From NCBI GenBank assembly GCA_022419385.1, contig JAJUBI010000007.1, forward strand, positions 1,955,768-2,019,767: DNA of 64,000 bases. The letters are read 5' to 3'. A program made the position numbers and the translations under genes. Shown here in pieces: positions 62,329 to 64,000 of the stretch. Numbering within the stretch: position 1 is the first letter of the stretch; every line of letters starts with the position of its first letter. The DNA comes from Paraconiothyrium sp. Pb-2020 (taxonomy: Eukaryota; Ascomycota; Dothideomycetes; Pleosporales; Didymosphaeriaceae). The notes below the pieces were generated by a model, which was given only the letters and a program-made list of their open reading frames with translations, was not told the DNA's origin and did no database searches.

Positions 62329-64000
62329 GGTGTCACGCTGACGCTGACAACTACCTTTTAGCACGGCCAACGTGCCCTATTCGAGGATTTTTTGTTGCCG
62401 GTCAGTTTTGCCAGCGCGTTTGCTCTATTGCCTTCTATCCTTGGAGTGGACAAGCTGAGGTGATCTCGTCCACGTGTTTCATACCAAGAGCCCGCTCTTG
62501 TAGAATCTTCCTTTGTCGTGATGGTGAGTAGCGAAGTGCTGGTGTAAGAGTACTTCCTATTGCCACAGAAGCAAGGGGGTTTTGAGTTATTGAGTCCAGC
62601 CCTGCTCCTACTTTCTTCGAAGAGGTAACGGACTAGAAGGGAACATAGTCCGGTAGACGAATCTCCAGTAGCATAGCTGCTAACCGGATGAGGACAAGAG
62701 ACACTCGAAATGGAACTAGGTGAGAAACTCCGCGAGGCTGGCCTTGACATACAAGAGCCGCGTAGATCACTATAAAGTTCAATCGTGGCGGAGAATGCAC
62801 AAATCAAGGGCCTTTGCAGGAGATTCCTCTGTTTCAGACTATATACAGCGTCAATTGCGGCTTTGCGATTCTTGACTGCGGCGGCTTGGAGTATCTTGCA
62901 TCCAACCACAGCATTTTTATACTCAGCGGCAAGTTGCAACTTCGCGATTGTGTCGGTCTGTATCACTATGGCGATATGAAGTAAACTGTCGCGTGCAAAG
63001 CTGTAATATTAGTAGTACAGGTTCGCTTGCTCGGACTTCGGACAACATGTTGGAAACGGACCATCTCCTACGCGGACAAGATCTCCGGACCGCGCTTCTT
63101 TTGCGGAACATTGAAAGCCTACTTTAAGCTCAGCAGTCCCCAAAGATGTTTGCAACTGTGTTCCTTCGTCTACCCCAGGGTCGGTATGATGCTGACATCG
63201 TTTGTTCTTTGTATTCGCGATCAGTCCAGCCGGGCTAGCGAAGGCTGATATGATAGCAGTAACAACCGCGAATACCTGTATAAGTGGAAGACTCAATCAT
63301 GGTCACACTACGACGTTTGGAAGCTCCATAAGTGGCTGAGCAACGATACGTCAGGGATATGGAATACACTTATATTTTGGCCGAGAATTCCATGTCGATT
63401 GGTAGCTTTGGAGGACCGATATGGAACCGATCAGTGCTGTTGGCGTACAGGTGATGGGGAGCGAACTTCAAGAGATTTCTTGGACATCGATTGTATCGAG
63501 TAATGAAGGACGACCGGAAGCAAGAGGTAGGCGTGTTTGCTTCATACTCCAGGTACCGCGACAATACCACGACGACATGCCACTTAGTAGCGCTGTGTGA
63601 TAGCCATACACTTACGGATGTATAGAGGAGGGAAGACGATCTGCCCGAGCCTGATAGAAGACTTGTCAGATAGTTCACTCAAGTATAACGCGTACTTGAA
63701 ATTCCATCCTCAGCTTCGAAGGTATCGTCGGTGTAAGAGGAGCTGTCATACTGCTGAACTCATCCGTATGGAGCTCTCTGAGTGGTGACTGAACTTGAAA
63801 GTATGATCTAAAAATTGGTGCAGCTTCGTATCATTGCAGGGACCGTGTTAATTGACCCTTGAATCTGCAATGGTACGGTAGCTCGACATCGAGTCAGGAT
63901 TGCAAAGTCCTACAGCCAAATCAAACTCGACTGAGACGTGGGACTTGGCGGATTCAATGCTCTCGTAGGGAACAGAGTGGGGCTGTTGCGTGTGAACGCT
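62329..64000. other. Right-end gene-poor region
   Basis: About 1.7 kb. It holds the promoter of the unknown cysteine-containing protein gene and one doubtful secreted ORF (63009-63296). A 202-codon minus frame (62358-62966) starts at GTG and is Ser-rich without a domain; not called. Confidence 0.5.
63009..63296 (-). CDS. Doubtful small secreted protein, first exon not found
   Basis: A 95-codon frame opens at TTG with a hydrophobic stretch (LPLIQVFAVVTAIISAFA) that looks like a signal peptide, followed by a short mature part with four cysteines (KRCQHH, FQCSAK, PTCCPK). No ATG lies in this frame. A TTATACAG acceptor precedes GTATTCGCG at about 63276, so a short upstream exon could supply the start, but I found no donor leaving an intron of normal length. 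It could be a real secreted protein, a decayed gene, or chance. Confidence 0.3.
   Translation of the reverse strand: MSLPLIQVFAVVTAIISAFASPAGLIANTKNKRCQHHTDPGVDEGTQLQTSLGTAELKVGFQCSAKEARSGDLVRVGDGPFPTCCPKSEQANLYY

Noticed and set aside
1..64000. tRNA genes, transposons, telomere repeats, secondary-metabolite cluster
   Set aside because: I scanned by eye for B-box-like GGTTCGA sequences, transposase or reverse-transcriptase motifs, TTAGGG arrays and PKS/NRPS domains and found none; a tRNAscan or RepeatMasker run could still find some.

Overview
The window is nuclear DNA of a filamentous ascomycete (Pezizomycotina; intron style and gene content suggest a Dothideomycete such as a Pleosporales member, an inference not tested by any search). 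The evidence is dense single genes on both strands, many introns of 44-70 nt with GT..AG ends and CTAAC/CTGAC-like branch sites, eukaryotic housekeeping proteins (two ribosomal proteins, profilin, INO80 and DASH subunits), and fungal-type families (HeLo domain, CFEM-like GPI protein, Pho85-type cyclin). I saw no transposon, CRISPR array or operon.

Layout. 0-10 kb: 3' part of a Cut12-type spindle pole body protein, a rhodanese-PTP phosphatase, the SMC5/6 subunit Nse1 and a monocarboxylate-type MFS transporter. 10-20 kb: three poorly characterised proteins (BTB-like, disordered, C-terminal CxxC). 19-26 kb: DAHP synthase, a NAPE-PLD-like metallo-beta-lactamase and a Pcl/Clg1-type cyclin, then a 2.9-kb gap. 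28-34 kb: RPL7, whose second intron carries a C/D-box snoRNA, a gap holding worn gene remnants, and a CFEM-like GPI cell-wall protein. 34-43 kb: ARP5, DAD4, IES6, GOT1, NDUFAF7 and CDK11 packed closely. 43-52 kb: a 10-cysteine secreted protein, a TMEM16/Ist2-type scramblase, RNPS1 and profilin. 52-64 kb: a HeLo-pseudokinase protein, a metallophosphoesterase, RPS14, prephenate dehydrogenase, an unknown cysteine-containing protein and a gene-poor end with one doubtful secreted ORF.

Some genes share pathways. Arp5 and Ies6 form one module of the INO80 remodeller and lie about 1.2 kb apart with DAD4 between them. DAHP synthase and prephenate dehydrogenase are both aromatic amino-acid enzymes but lie 38 kb apart. 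Divergent pairs with short shared promoters are DAD4/IES6, NDUFAF7/CDK11 and RPS14/TYR1.

Splice models were built by hand: each junction restores the frame and, where the family is known, the expected conserved sequence. Several introns are multiples of three without a stop, so a plain reading frame hides them. The strongest candidates for unusual biology are the MLKL-like HeLo-pseudokinase, the intronic snoRNA, the ARP5-DAD4-IES6 cluster and the small cysteine-rich secreted protein.
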